From Acrasis kona (lineage: Eukaryota; Heterolobosea; Eutetramitea; Acrasida; Acrasidae): a stretch of 43,882 nucleotides of DNA. Position numbers and translations under genes: made by a program. Shown in pieces: positions 27,644 to 38,175 of the stretch (position 1 is its first letter; each line of letters starts with the position of its first letter). The notes beneath the pieces are model-generated. The model was not told the DNA's origin. It saw nothing but the letters and a program-made list of their open reading frames with translations, and ran no database searches. Location: NCBI GenBank assembly GCA_026419775.2, contig JAOPGA020000536.1, positions 1-43,882 of the forward strand. Direction: 5' to 3'.

Positions 27644-30600
27644 TCACTCATCATGTATTTTATTAAATAACAAAACTAAACCTTGTTTATATTGATTCTG
27701 TTCCTGTATGGTCAATCGACTATTACCACCACCAACAGCAACGCCGCTCTCCACCATCACCGCTCTCTTTATTCCATCGCCAAATCTCTTCCACTCCACA
27801 ATCTGATTCGACTTTTTGAACAATTCAACAATCAAATCAATCATTTCGCGATTCAAATCACATCCAAAACACAATTCATTAATCAATTCCAAAATAACCT
27901 CTCCTCTCTTCTTAATCGTAAATGGATCCAAATCACTAATCAATTCCAAATCTTGCAATTGATTTACGATTTCGTCCAGAATACGATTGCCGACTGTCAA
28001 ACACTCCGATTCGACTTGTTCGTCCTCCATGAACAATTCATCCATTTGATTCACGAATCCAAATGGTAATTTGAATTGACTCTTACAATTCAAATAAGTA
28101 ATCACTGCGACCAAACATTTCAATTTTGCACAATTTGATTTTGGAAATGGAAAATCATTAATCACTTTGACTAATCCCCTAATCAAATACAAAACGCCAT
28201 GTTCTGGATGATTGGGCAAACTAATTAAAGTATTAATCAAGATCATCACGACGTTAATGATTTGATCGCTCGTCGATTTGATCACCTCCACGATCATTCC
28301 ATTATTATTATTATTCTCTTCATGATCGACGTTATTGGTAGTGGTAGTGGTCGTGGTGGTCATCACTACTAATGGTATTTCGAATAATGTTTGTATGGAT
28401 TGTTTAATCAATACGTCGCATTGTGCCAATAAATGATTTTGGGCACAGAATTGACTGGTCAGTAAATATAATTTACATCGAATTAATTGATCGTCTATGC
28501 TGGGGATCGTGACGTGACAATACGCGACGCATGCTTTTATGAAATCAATTGTTTTTTTCGAATGTTTTCTGTTCAGGTATACATTCAAATCGTTTATGAT
28601 TTTTAAAGTATTTTGGACCAAATGGGATTTGATCGAATCGAAGTGATGGAAATGTCTCCTACATTCCACCATGAAATTTAATTCCTTTTCGAATCGAGTG
28701 TTGTTGAATGTGTTGAATCGAACTGCGGTGATGAATCGAATCAATAAATTCGAAATTTCGTCTTGAGTTGATTTGGGCGTTAATGGATTGATGGAATCAT
28801 GAATGGATTTGGCTAGGTCGAAAATGGATTGTAGCACCACCGGATCGTCGAATGTCATTTTGCGAATGGAAATGATTTTTAGGATGGATTGGCTGACTTG
28901 TAATTGAAATGATAATTTTAACAAATCAAAAATGTTCATCAGGTGATCCATGTGAAATACTTGAATGATGGTTTCTCCGATCGGTAAGTGTTCGAATAGA
29001 GTCAATAATACGTTTTGTATTTCTTGTTGTAAATGTTCGATTCCATTTGATGATGATGATGATGCATCGGATGATGATGTTGATGTGGAGGATTGTAAAA
29101 TGTGTTTGTAGAGATCGTTGACGAGTATGTTGACTTGTTTGAGCGAAAAGTTCTTGCATACGAATTCCATGAATACGTTTGAAATGGGCAAGTAATCGTT
29201 CAACGATTCAATCTTGGTCACCACCTTCCATATTTCATTCAACACTTCTAATTTGACATTTTGTGGCGGCGATGATGCACAGAGTTTTTGACCGAGAGAT
29301 GCGTATAAAATGTGTTTGGCACATGTTTGATCGTTTGCTACTTTGCATAATTGAACAATGTTCAAAATATTGGTTGAAATCAACTTGGCGTCGAACGATC
29401 GAATGAGAGCATTTAAAAATACTGCATCTCTCCAATTGGTGTTTTGGTACTTTTCTAGGATGAATGTGAATTGGGTCTCGTCTTGACATTCTTTACCCAT
29501 GGTCTCGCTAATGTAATCGATGCACGGAACGAATAAATCAATGTATTGTCCAGGTACGTTCATTTGGTAAATGACGTCGTGATTGATGCGATCGATTGTT
29601 TCTAGCGGCGAAAGCGATTGTTTGTAAATGCTTTCCATCATGTCGTGATATAATGACGATCGATTTTCGAACGAAAGTGTTGGTATGTGATCTTGGATTT
29701 TTCTTGCTAGGTATAACCTACAGTAATTTGCTACTAGTGGATCTCCGATTCCACGAATGGATCGTATGAGTCTGGAAACTTCCTTGTCGAGAGCGGCTTG
29801 CTTCTTGTCTTCTGGTAACAAGTATTCGTGACATGCTAACAGACTCATTTCTACGCATAACCTTCCGATGAGTTCTCTGACGGAGGCTACCTTGTAGAAC
29901 CAATTCCTACACATTTCTTTGGCATCTTCGCTGACGTCGGCGGATGTGAATTTGGTGGGGAGGCGTGCCGTGACTCTGTTGGTGATTGGGTCGATGGTGC
30001 TGGACTTTTCTCTGATGCGAGTGTGGACAAGTCTTCCGAAGGTGTCGAGGACTTCGCTCACGAGGACGAACATGCTAGGATAGAATTGTGGAACAAGGTT
30101 GGTGGCAAGCATCTTGCTGCACTTTATGACAATTTTTAATGATTTGACACGGTCGTTGGTAACGTTCCATGCTTCTGATAATTCTTCGTTGAGACCTTCT
30201 AAGAGCTTGAGTAATTCTTGTTGGTTCATGTACTGCTCTGCCTCTCTTCCTTGTTTCTTTTCGGTATCTAATTGCTCCAACCTCATTTTGCGACGCTCTT
30301 CTGGCGTGATGATTTTATTTCTAGGGTCATAAGAGTCGTCGCCATAATTCTGACCGGCATCTTGATCCAAGATTTTACTGATGACTGGAATGTTCTTTTC
30401 TGTGGTATATTTTTTCAGGTAGCCTACTTTCTTTGCTGGCCAGTTCAAAAAACTTTTACGCCTCATGTTACCAACTCCCACGTTGAGTTGACCGGTGATC
30501 ATGCTAGCGCTTACTTCAGCAGGTTTCGAAAACATGTCTGATAGTGGGTCGTACGCTTTCGATGGGGAGAGAGGGTCTGTGGGTTGTAACTTTGTTGGTG

Positions 30601-30742
30601 ACTTTGGTGAGGTCACAGAGACATTTGGGGACAGTGGGTGCTTCTTCACGTTGGCATGTGTTTCCAAGGTCTTTGAAAGTTGTTCTCTCTCTTCCTCATA
30701 GTCCCTTTGACGGGGCTGCCAAATGTTCTTACTCACGGTCAT
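27644..30742 (-). CDS. VPS35L: VPS35L, retriever complex scaffold subunit
   Basis: 1032 residues (usual length about 960), single exon, ATG at 30742. Conserved VPS35L landmarks in order: a Ser/Pro-rich N-terminus with YDPLSDMF; CRNWFYKVASVRELIGRLCVE at about 285-305; IRGIGDPLVANYCRLYLARK; HDSINPLTP; MVECRRHFHHFDSIKSHLVQ; RKHSKKTIDFIKACVAYCH; and NHPEHGVLYLIRGLV near 890. VPS35L holds VPS26C and VPS29 in retriever, which with the CCC and WASH complexes recycles cargo from endosomes. Two low-complexity insertions are specific here: a Ser/Thr run at about residue 550 and a Thr-Asn run at about 795, both from trinucleotide-rich DNA. The long helical solenoid otherwise looks intact. Confidence 0.9.
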   Translation of the reverse strand: MTVSKNIWQPRQRDYEEEREQLSKTLETHANVKKHPLSPNVSVTSPKSPTKLQPTDPLSPSKAYDPLSDMFSKPAEVSASMITGQLNVGVGNMRRKSFLNWPAKKVGYLKKYTTEKNIPVISKILDQDAGQNYGDDSYDPRNKIITPEERRKMRLEQLDTEKKQGREAEQYMNQQELLKLLEGLNEELSEAWNVTNDRVKSLKIVIKCSKMLATNLVPQFYPSMFVLVSEVLDTFGRLVHTRIREKSSTIDPITNRVTARLPTKFTSADVSEDAKEMCRNWFYKVASVRELIGRLCVEMSLLACHEYLLPEDKKQAALDKEVSRLIRSIRGIGDPLVANYCRLYLARKIQDHIPTLSFENRSSLYHDMMESIYKQSLSPLETIDRINHDVIYQMNVPGQYIDLFVPCIDYISETMGKECQDETQFTFILEKYQNTNWRDAVFLNALIRSFDAKLISTNILNIVQLCKVANDQTCAKHILYASLGQKLCASSPPQNVKLEVLNEIWKVVTKIESLNDYLPISNVFMEFVCKNFSLKQVNILVNDLYKHILQSSTSTSSSDASSSSSNGIEHLQQEIQNVLLTLFEHLPIGETIIQVFHMDHLMNIFDLLKLSFQLQVSQSILKIISIRKMTFDDPVVLQSIFDLAKSIHDSINPLTPKSTQDEISNLLIRFITAVRFNTFNNTRFEKELNFMVECRRHFHHFDSIKSHLVQNTLKIINDLNVYLNRKHSKKTIDFIKACVAYCHVTIPSIDDQLIRCKLYLLTSQFCAQNHLLAQCDVLIKQSIQTLFEIPLVVMTTTTTTTTNNVDHEENNNNNGMIVEVIKSTSDQIINVVMILINTLISLPNHPEHGVLYLIRGLVKVINDFPFPKSNCAKLKCLVAVITYLNCKSQFKLPFGFVNQMDELFMEDEQVESECLTVGNRILDEIVNQLQDLELISDLDPFTIKKRGEVILELINELCFGCDLNREMIDLIVELFKKSNQIVEWKRFGDGIKRAVMVESGVAVGGGNSRLTIQEQNQYKQGLVLLFNKIHDE

Positions 30743-30833
30743 CAAGCTTCAACCTTGGTTGATTGTAAGTAGAATACATTCACAAAAAAGCATAGATGAC
30801 CACAACAACAAGCAAAACTTTGAAAAACTATTT

Positions 30834-31781
30834 TTATTTTCGACCTTCAATGGATCTCCTTACTTCGTCTGGATGTTTATAAACCGCTCCATAGTCATGT
30901 GGATCAATACCAAATGTATGTTCAAAACCTCTCCTCATTTTCGTCCGTAAGTTCGGTTCTGTATACTTTACTTCTTGTCTTTGTCTTTTGCTTCTCTTTT
31001 CTAAAGTAGGTTCCACTTCTGATTGTGGGATAAATGTGTTTTGGTCTTGAACTTGAGTGGGAACAATGTTTGTAGTTGTTGTTAACTTTGGTCGGTGTCT
31101 TCTTGGTTTGATGACTGTTGGTTGAGAGATTTGTACATTCTGAACTGGAGTGGATACTGATAGGTTTGAAAGTGCTTCGTTTAATGCTTCGCTTGGATCT
31201 GGAGTTCTTGGTATCATATCTGGAACTGGCTTTGGTGTTTCGAAGATAGGGACTGGAGTGGGTTGATGGATGGTATTTTGGATATCAACTACTTTTGGGA
31301 CTAGAGTTGTGACTGGTTGTGATGGGCTTTCTATGGGTTCTTGAGCAAAGCTTACACACTTTTGAGTTTTATTTGATGGAGCGACCGGTTGGTCTCTGTG
31401 GTAGTAGCTACTCAAGAAGCGGTTTTCACCTTCTAGTCTGGCCTTCTCCAACTTGATCCTTTCGTACTCTCTATTTTTATTTTGCAGTTCTTGTCTCAAT
31501 GCATGCATATGCTTGTTCATCTGAGAGTTTTGACTAACCATAACTGCGTTTCTCTGCTTGAGATCAGATACTGCTTTATCCATGATTTGAATGTCTTTTT
31601 GTTGAGAGTCGTATGACTTCATCAAAATCCTCAGTTCCTAACTATTAGTTGAATGTCTACGTCTATAACTTACTATCCTAGCATCCTGTAATGTCGCACT
31701 AGAATTATTCAAAAAGTTTGTCACACGTAAGCAATTTGATCTATAAACTAGTTGAGAGTTTGAAGACTCTATCGTATCCAT
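30834..31781 (-). CDS. shugoshin-like protein
   Basis: Two exons, 31674-31781 and 30834-31637, joined across a 36-nt phase-0 intron (GTAAGT...TTAG, 31638-31673), giving 303 residues. After a short N-terminal exon (36 residues), about residues 37-110 form a coiled coil (SDLKQRNAVMVSQNSQMNKH, LRQELQNKNREYERIKLEK). A long Pro/Thr/Ser-rich middle follows, with KCVSFAQEP. At 258-273 is EVKYTEPNLRTKMRRG, which matches the basic C-terminal shugoshin box (Y-x-E-P-x-L-x-K-x-R-R). Coiled coil first and basic box near the end is the shugoshin architecture. Shugoshins recruit PP2A and protect centromeric cohesin. The family is divergent, so the call rests on layout and one motif. It is divergent from the MUN-like gene with 83 bp between starts. 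Confidence 0.6.
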
Positions 31782-31864
31782 ATTCAAGTTGTTTTGTTTG
31801 TTGGGTGCTATTTTTCTCTTTTTTGTTACAAAAAAAAGACACGCACGACTCAATTGCACCCCTA
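31782..31864. promoter_or_regulatory. 83-bp bidirectional start region
   Basis: The gap between the start codons of the shugoshin-like (minus) and MUN-like (plus) genes. It contains a run of A and T (ttttttgttacaaaaaaaag), which may exclude nucleosomes. Both genes must initiate in or near it. Confidence 0.45.
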
Positions 31865-34800
31865 ATGCAGAGTCAGCAACAGCTGAGTGATATTGTTAAA
31901 TTATATAACCAACCCAAATCTGTACAATTCTTCAAGTATTCCGAACAATCCCAAAGTGCGAAAAGGTTAGTTTTTTTTTAACAAAATGTTCAATCCTCTT
32001 CAGGGCCTTATCATGGGGCGTCTACTTTTACGAAAGAACAGAAATTAAAAGTGCACGCGATGCTTTTGTAAAAGCCGGTGAATTACTATCAAGAGTCAAC
32101 ACTCATCTCAACGATGTTGTTTCCAAAATTGAAAATAACAACACCCAACGACAACAAACCTCACCACCGGAAGACCTATTACAAACCGGCAAAGAATTAT
32201 TTCTCAAAACCATCATGTTGATTGAAATCATTGATGCCCAGTTAAAAAACACAACATCACAACCATTCAAAAAACCATCAACACCCACCAACAACGACAC
32301 AAGTCCCACCAACTCATCCAGCCCCAATCAACTATCCCGGTTCAAAAAAATTCTATCCATTTTCAAAAAACCAAATCAATCAAAAATGAACCCAAATACA
32401 TTAATCACACCGACCACATTACCATCACCCTCCACATTATCATCGCCTTCATCATCATCAACATCAGAAGTGCCTCCATCATCAGATGACCATCATCAAA
32501 ATGCAACTTCAACCATCACTCAACCCACATTACAACAAACGCCAGATCAATCGCCAGAAACATTACTCAATCTAAAAGAACGATTAGCAAGAGTCATGAG
32601 TAATCAACAATCATCATCGTCACCACATCAAGTTTACATTGTAACGCAACCACCCACATCACAACCAACTTCAGTCAACACGCCCACCAACGACACCAAC
32701 ATCGATCACAATCTGCTCAAGAGAATCAATTCAATCTCCACGCCCCCATCCTCATCCACATCATCATCCTCCATCAAATCCAATCCATCCAAATCATCAC
32801 TTTTACAAAACACAACGGGAGTGAGTCGCTCCAGTAGCGACAAGCGATGCGAAGTTGTATTATCGCAGATCCAAAACAATCTAAATCACATGCTGCGCAG
32901 AGGTATCTTTGGCGATTTGAACCATAATCAAAATCATCGACTCGTCACAAAAAACATTTTCAACGCATTAATCATCTCGTTGGAGAATTTGGATTCGATG
33001 AGGACCAGCATCATACAATACCTAAATCGATCGAATCCCCATTTCAATCATTACCATCACGATCAACAACAATTAACAGGAGATGAAATCAACCAAAACA
33101 TTTTCACCACGAGATCGGATTATTTGATTTATACTCAAGTACTACGCATCGTACATTTCATCAAGCATGCAGAATTATCGTCGCCCAGAAGAAAATCAAA
33201 TCAAAAAGAACAAGAAGAAGAATCAATCACGCAACAACAACAAGTTTTAAAAAGATATCAAACATTTTTCGAATTGAGCGATTTTAATTGTTATTTGTTA
33301 CACGTTAAAATGTATACAGAGAATTTCGATCACACCATTTCAAATCTAGTGGAATTGGAAAAGATTTTGATCGATTTCGATCGATTCGTGGAACGAGAAA
33401 AAACGAGATTCGATCAAGATGAAGAATTTCATTTCGTGAACACGTCGACTCGTTTGAATCATGAATTTCAAATCAGAATCATGGACCTGAAGGTTTATTT
33501 CGGAGTGGATACTTACGTCACTTCGACTCATGATTTTGAAAATGATGATGGGAATGCGTCCTTGATGCAATTGTTGAATTGTGTGAAATGTTGGATCCGA
33601 ATCGAAAATAAAGTACTTGGTGCCGATACTCTTGTCAATTGTTTATTTCATAAGTGGTTACAATTATATGTTAATAAATTATATTCATGTGATGAATTGT
33701 ATTCTCGAAGCGAATCGAATCCCAAATCCTACTTGGTTCAATTTGCGAGTCGTTTGATTTTTCAATGTGATCGGGTGGTCAGGGATTGTGATGAATTGTG
33801 TAATCGTTTTTCTTGTTGTTTTTTGTTTCCTGATTATGAACTTGATTTTTCCGATATTATTTGTATAGAACATGCCATGCATTTATCGGCCGATATCGAT
33901 AGGTTTTGTAAGGAATGCGTCAGGCATCAGAGCGATAGGCTTTCTCAGAATCGAATGGATTTTGATACCAGCATCGCAATGTTTCATAAGCTTTGTCCGA
34001 AAATAAAATCAACGTTCCGTTGGTTGAAGCGTAGGTGTGATAAGGTTCATGCGTATCCGTTGGGCGAAATTTTGTGTGATGTGATTGGTAAATGTATAAC
34101 CATACCTTTTATGAATCGTCTGAATGACTATTACAATAAAGCGATTACTTTTAATAAGGTGCAAACTGCACAAGAAAATGTTTTGTTTACTAGTAGTTGT
34201 GTTGATGTTACTAATGCCTTGTTGAAGCCGCTCGGCATGATTATTGAATTGGACTTTTCTTTGGTCAATCAAAAACATCCTCAGTTGATTCTTTACTTGC
34301 AAAATATTAGATCCGTGTTACAACAATACTTGACATTGTTGAGACATGATGTAGAGAAGGAACTCAATCAAAAACAGCAAGTGAGACCGGTCAATGGTTA
34401 TCACTGGCGAGATAAAAATAAATCCAACGCTTTTAATGTAGCGGAGAGAATAGAAAGAGCTTCCATACAGTTTAATAATGTTAATGGTGTTTTTCTGCAA
34501 TTTAAATTAATTCTTACCAGTTTCAATAATAATTATTTCAATAGCGATTTGAATGATGGTGATGTGGTTGAGGAAGAAGATACCAACCAACTAGAAGATG
34601 TCCAACAAGAAAAACAACAAGATGAAGATTTGTATCAAGATGATTCCGTTGTTGTAGTGAACGATGACCAAGATGAATATGATTATGATATGCTTAGTAT
34701 ATACCAACAATATGGTACCAATGGTGTTATTGCTGATGTTTTTGATTTAAAATGTGTAAAAGATTTGTTAGATGATATTAGAAAAGCAACCCACTCTATT

Positions 34801-35562
34801 GCGTCCTTCTTTTCTCAATGGATTTTTACGTTAAACGAAGCCAGGTTACGTGCAGTGTTTAGACAAGAAGATCCTCAAGCTTTGAATGTGTTGCTTCAGA
34901 GCATGGATAGATTCTTTACTGTTTTATCAGAACATTTGTACATAGAGTTACTACATGAAGTACTCAAACATTTATTTGTCTTGCTGATTCAACACTTGTT
35001 AAAAATTCTCTTGTCTCATAACACCTCCAATAGTCTCAATATTGGCGTCAATAACAGTCATATTTTAGACTATGATGCAACCTTTAGAACTCCTGTCGAA
35101 AAGTCTTTTCATGGGTTTAGGGAATTATTCCTTGCCGATGGAGAAGGTTTGTCCCAAAATTTCCTTGACCAATATTCTAGAGAACTACAAGCTATTCTCA
35201 ACATTTACAATCATGATACCCAGTCATTGATTCAATTGTATAAAACACTCACCAACGACGACTCTTTTGTTTTGTTATCCATTGTAGAAACTAATGGTGC
35301 TGACATTTCGGATTCTGTATCTGTTCATAGTGACTCTAGCAGCACGGACTCTAGCGTAATGCTTCAGAACATGCACCAACAAGTCATGATGACCACCATT
35401 GCCAATGTAAACCTCGATAATACTTCTACCGCCTCCAATCCATCTGTCCAAAAACAAGAAGTCGAATTCCTAAATCCAGAACTTATTTTGCTGCTTTTAG
35501 GAATGAGGAGAAAGGACAAGGAAGCAAGAATTTTTGTAAAAAAGCAGATCAAAAAGAAATAA
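31865..35562 (+). CDS. large MUN-domain (Munc13-like) protein, 1219 aa
   Basis: Exon 1 is 31865-31965 and exon 2 is 32004-35562; the 38-nt intron (GTTAGT...TTCAG) splits a codon and adds an ATG start and 34 residues (MQSQQQLSDIVKLYNQ). The N-terminal 100 residues are helical and MIT/TPR-like (WGVYFYERTEIKSARDAFVK). A 150-residue Ser/Thr/Pro-rich disordered stretch follows. From about 290 on the protein is a long helical array. Near 1068-1112, FRELFLADGEGLSQNFLD, then LQAILNIYNHDTQSLIQLYK matches the C-terminal MHD2 pattern (F-A-G-GL...L-LY--dT--Li) shared by Munc13, BAIAP3 and plant MUN proteins. An acidic insertion lies at about 885-940. No C1 or C2 domain is visible. MUN proteins help SNARE assembly in vesicle fusion; here that is inferred. 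The stop is 1 bp from the stop of the next gene. Confidence 0.5.
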
Positions 35563-35563
35563 A

Positions 35564-36586
35564 TCAATTTACACTATCAACAACTTTTCCATCTTCTTGA
35601 TCCGCAGGTGGGTCTTCATTATCGTGAATGGTCCATATCTTGAGAATACCTTGAACGTCGGTTGTGATTAGCTTTCCTGACCTGTAGGCAACATTTAAAA
35701 CTCTTGACGTCCCATGCGTGTATGTAGCGATGCGTTCCCCAGTGTTCACATTCCAAACATTAATCTTTCCATCTTCGCCAACACTCACTAACAGTCCATG
35801 TCCCAATGTAGTAACTTGTCTCACATATGTCTCGTGTGCTTCTTCCATCACCAACTTGCAAGTATATTCGTTGACTTCCCAAATGCGAATGGTTCCGTCG
35901 AAACTTCCGGTAGCTAATGTGCGATCGTCTAATAGGGCCATCGTGACCACTGCATCCGTGTGGCCGACTAATTTTGTAATCTCCTTAGTCCTCTTAAAAT
36001 CAAAAATGTGGATTTGACCGTTACTATTTCCTGCGGCGATACGGTTGCCGGGTAGAACTTCGATGCAATGTACTTTGAATTCGCTCTCGAAGGAAGCGAG
36101 CTCTTTGCACAAGTGAATGTCACCAAGATAACACTTGCCGTCGCAACCTACAAAGAAGTAACGGTCGCCGAAGGCGATCAAATCCTTTTGGCCGTAACAG
36201 ATATCGGACCCCGTGAGATGTTTTTTTGGACTCACATATTGTTTCTTGTGATCAAAAATTTTGACCATTCTGGTGTCGAAGGTACACGCTATCATGTTCT
36301 CTGGCGTCAAACTGGCGAGACTCGATACCTTGCCGAGTTGACGGTAGTCGCATTGTTTTTCTCCATTTAATGAGAATAATTGAATACCTGAATCCCTATG
36401 ACCAACTGCCACCAAATTATCGTGATGCTCTAGGGCTGCCATGCACAAGATGGTATCTTTGGTGTTGACAGTATGGTCTGCTGTAGTTACATTTTTCAGC
36501 CGTTCTTCATCTAGTTTAGGTAATGTTGTTATTTTCTTGACATAATCCAAAACGTGCTGTCTGTAAATAAGACGTATATTGTCCAT
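35564..36586 (-). CDS. WD40-repeat protein, 340 aa
   Basis: ATG at 36586, stop one base from that of the convergent MUN-like gene. A short helical N-terminus (IYRQHVLDYVKKI) precedes about seven WD40 blades from residue 40 to 325. The clearest are KLVGHTDAVVTMALLDDRTL, ATGSFDGTIRIWEV, VSVGEDGKINVWNV and TTDVQGILKIWTI; earlier blades are degenerate (GDRYFFVGCDGKCYLGDI). One propeller with no extra domain; a scaffold. The specific complex cannot be told. The extreme 3' closeness implies the two mRNAs overlap in their UTRs. Confidence 0.85.
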   Translation of the reverse strand: MDNIRLIYRQHVLDYVKKITTLPKLDEERLKNVTTADHTVNTKDTILCMAALEHHDNLVAVGHRDSGIQLFSLNGEKQCDYRQLGKVSSLASLTPENMIACTFDTRMVKIFDHKKQYVSPKKHLTGSDICYGQKDLIAFGDRYFFVGCDGKCYLGDIHLCKELASFESEFKVHCIEVLPGNRIAAGNSNGQIHIFDFKRTKEITKLVGHTDAVVTMALLDDRTLATGSFDGTIRIWEVNEYTCKLVMEEAHETYVRQVTTLGHGLLVSVGEDGKINVWNVNTGERIATYTHGTSRVLNVAYRSGKLITTDVQGILKIWTIHDNEDPPADQEDGKVVDSVN

Positions 36587-37113
36587 GGTTTGTTGTTTGG
36601 ACTGAATGTCAAATTGCTAACCAAAATATCGCTTAGTCAACCTAGAAGTAATTAATCCTCCATTCCGATATTGATTGGGAGGGTACACATAAGGTGAATG
36701 TGGAAGGTGAAGGAAATTATCAGCTGAACTTCGAGTGAAAGTGTGTGTTAATAGTGCTATAATAGGATTCACACAAGTAACGTTGACATTCATTTTATTG
36801 ATTTGGGTTGGTGACTGTTGCTACCTTCTTTTACTACTCAATTGAATGTACCGTGGAGGGTAGAAGAGAGGATTTTTGTTGGTTTTGACTTGTTAGTCCT
36901 TAGAATTTTAGCAAAATCTGCCTTGATTACATCCTATGCTGCAAAAGTCCATAATAAACTGGCTGCTTGCTCTTTATGCTACTTCATTGGCGCAATGTTA
37001 CTGAGTTCTTTAGCCTGTATCTTATATGTGCGATACTCTCAAATGTTACTTTCACAAGGAGCCGTCGCTAATCATTGAGTACACCTGATCATACGTGTCA
37101 TTTTGTAAAAGAA
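36587..37113. other. intergenic region with a hydrophobic open frame lacking ATG
   Basis: 527 bp. A plus-strand frame is open from about 36780 to TGA at 37076-37078, without an ATG near its start. It reads like a small membrane protein (FDLLVLRILAKSALITSYAA, then FIGAMLLSSLACILYVRYS). It could be a 3' exon of a small gene with an unplaced first exon, or chance. I cannot support it as a gene. Confidence 0.3.
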
Positions 37114-38136
37114 ATGAACAAAGGTGTTAAAGTTTTGGTCTGGTCGGGCATTCCGAACTTTAGGCAAACACTTGAATCCTGCTCAGTAAAGCTGAAATCT
37201 AAATTGAAGTATAATGTTACGTTTGAATCTGTGCAGTCCCATTCTTCATTTATGGATTCCCTAGAAAAATTCAAACCAGATGTACTCATCTCTGATCCTT
37301 CAGAATTATCATCTGATTCATGGAAAGTATTATTGAAGGGGGAACCTATAAAATGGATACAATCCACGTGGGCGGGAGTAGATTCAGTAATGAGAACAAT
37401 AAACACCGTGGAAGATATAGACAAAAGTAACATTCAAGTTGTATTGACAAAAAAAGGAGGATTCGGTCCTCACATTGCTGAATATTCAATTCAACACATA
37501 TTGAATAATGAGAGGCAGCTCAAAAATCTATATGCCAATCAAAAAGACAAACAATGGATTGATTCAGATTATGAGTATAGAACTTTGAATACACGCACTG
37601 TTGGTGTAATGGGCTGTGGAGACATAGGAAGTCACGTTGCCAAGACATTTAAGCACGCTTTCTCCACAAAAGTACATGTTTTAAGAAGAAGCACTACAAA
37701 CAAAGAAGAGTACATTGACGAGTTATTTCAAACAAAGAATTTGAAAGATTTCTTGTCTAGTGGTCTGGATTACTTGATAAATACTTTACCGTCCACAGCA
37801 GAGACAAAGGGCATTTTAAATAGCGATGTACTTTCTAACTGCAAAAACAATAAATTACTATTTATAAATGTAGGAAGAGGTGATTCCATCACTGAAAGTC
37901 AAATTATTAAGGCACTTGATGAGAAATGGATCTCTGGTGCCATCTTGGATGTTTTTGAAAAAGAACCTCTCCCCTCTGACAGTAGACTGTGGGCAAGAGA
38001 AGATGTAGTTATCACTCCTCATGTATCGGCAAAAAGTTTTCCATACGAAACTGCACAAATATTCTTTGAGAACTTGGAGAGGTACATGAATGGAAAGCCC
38101 CTCACCAATGTAGTGAACTGGGAGGCAGGTTATTAA
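37114..38136 (+). CDS. D-2-hydroxyacid dehydrogenase (glyoxylate/hydroxypyruvate reductase-like)
   Basis: 340 residues from ATG at 37114, the first in frame. The NAD(P)-binding Rossmann motif is VGVMGCGDIGSHVAK (Gly167, 169, 172). The catalytic trio is Arg255 in NVGRGDSI, Glu284 in DVFEKEPLP and His303 in TPHVSA. The arginine two residues after the second Rossmann strand (HVLRRS) favours NADP. The short N-terminal domain with WIQSTWAGVDS is typical of the GhrA-like branch that reduces glyoxylate and hydroxypyruvate. The substrate is inferred from family. It is single-exon and complete; an intron could add an upstream first exon but none is needed. Confidence 0.9.
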   Translation: MNKGVKVLVWSGIPNFRQTLESCSVKLKSKLKYNVTFESVQSHSSFMDSLEKFKPDVLISDPSELSSDSWKVLLKGEPIKWIQSTWAGVDSVMRTINTVEDIDKSNIQVVLTKKGGFGPHIAEYSIQHILNNERQLKNLYANQKDKQWIDSDYEYRTLNTRTVGVMGCGDIGSHVAKTFKHAFSTKVHVLRRSTTNKEEYIDELFQTKNLKDFLSSGLDYLINTLPSTAETKGILNSDVLSNCKNNKLLFINVGRGDSITESQIIKALDEKWISGAILDVFEKEPLPSDSRLWAREDVVITPHVSAKSFPYETAQIFFENLERYMNGKPLTNVVNWEAGY

Positions 38137-38175
38137 TTGTAATAAACCTTTGTAATGAAAATCTACTTTTATTTT

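Noticed and set aside
36587-37113. Starting the hydroxyacid dehydrogenase upstream at 37075
   Set aside because: That codon is TTG; the first ATG at 37114 begins directly before the first beta strand of the family (KVLVWSG).
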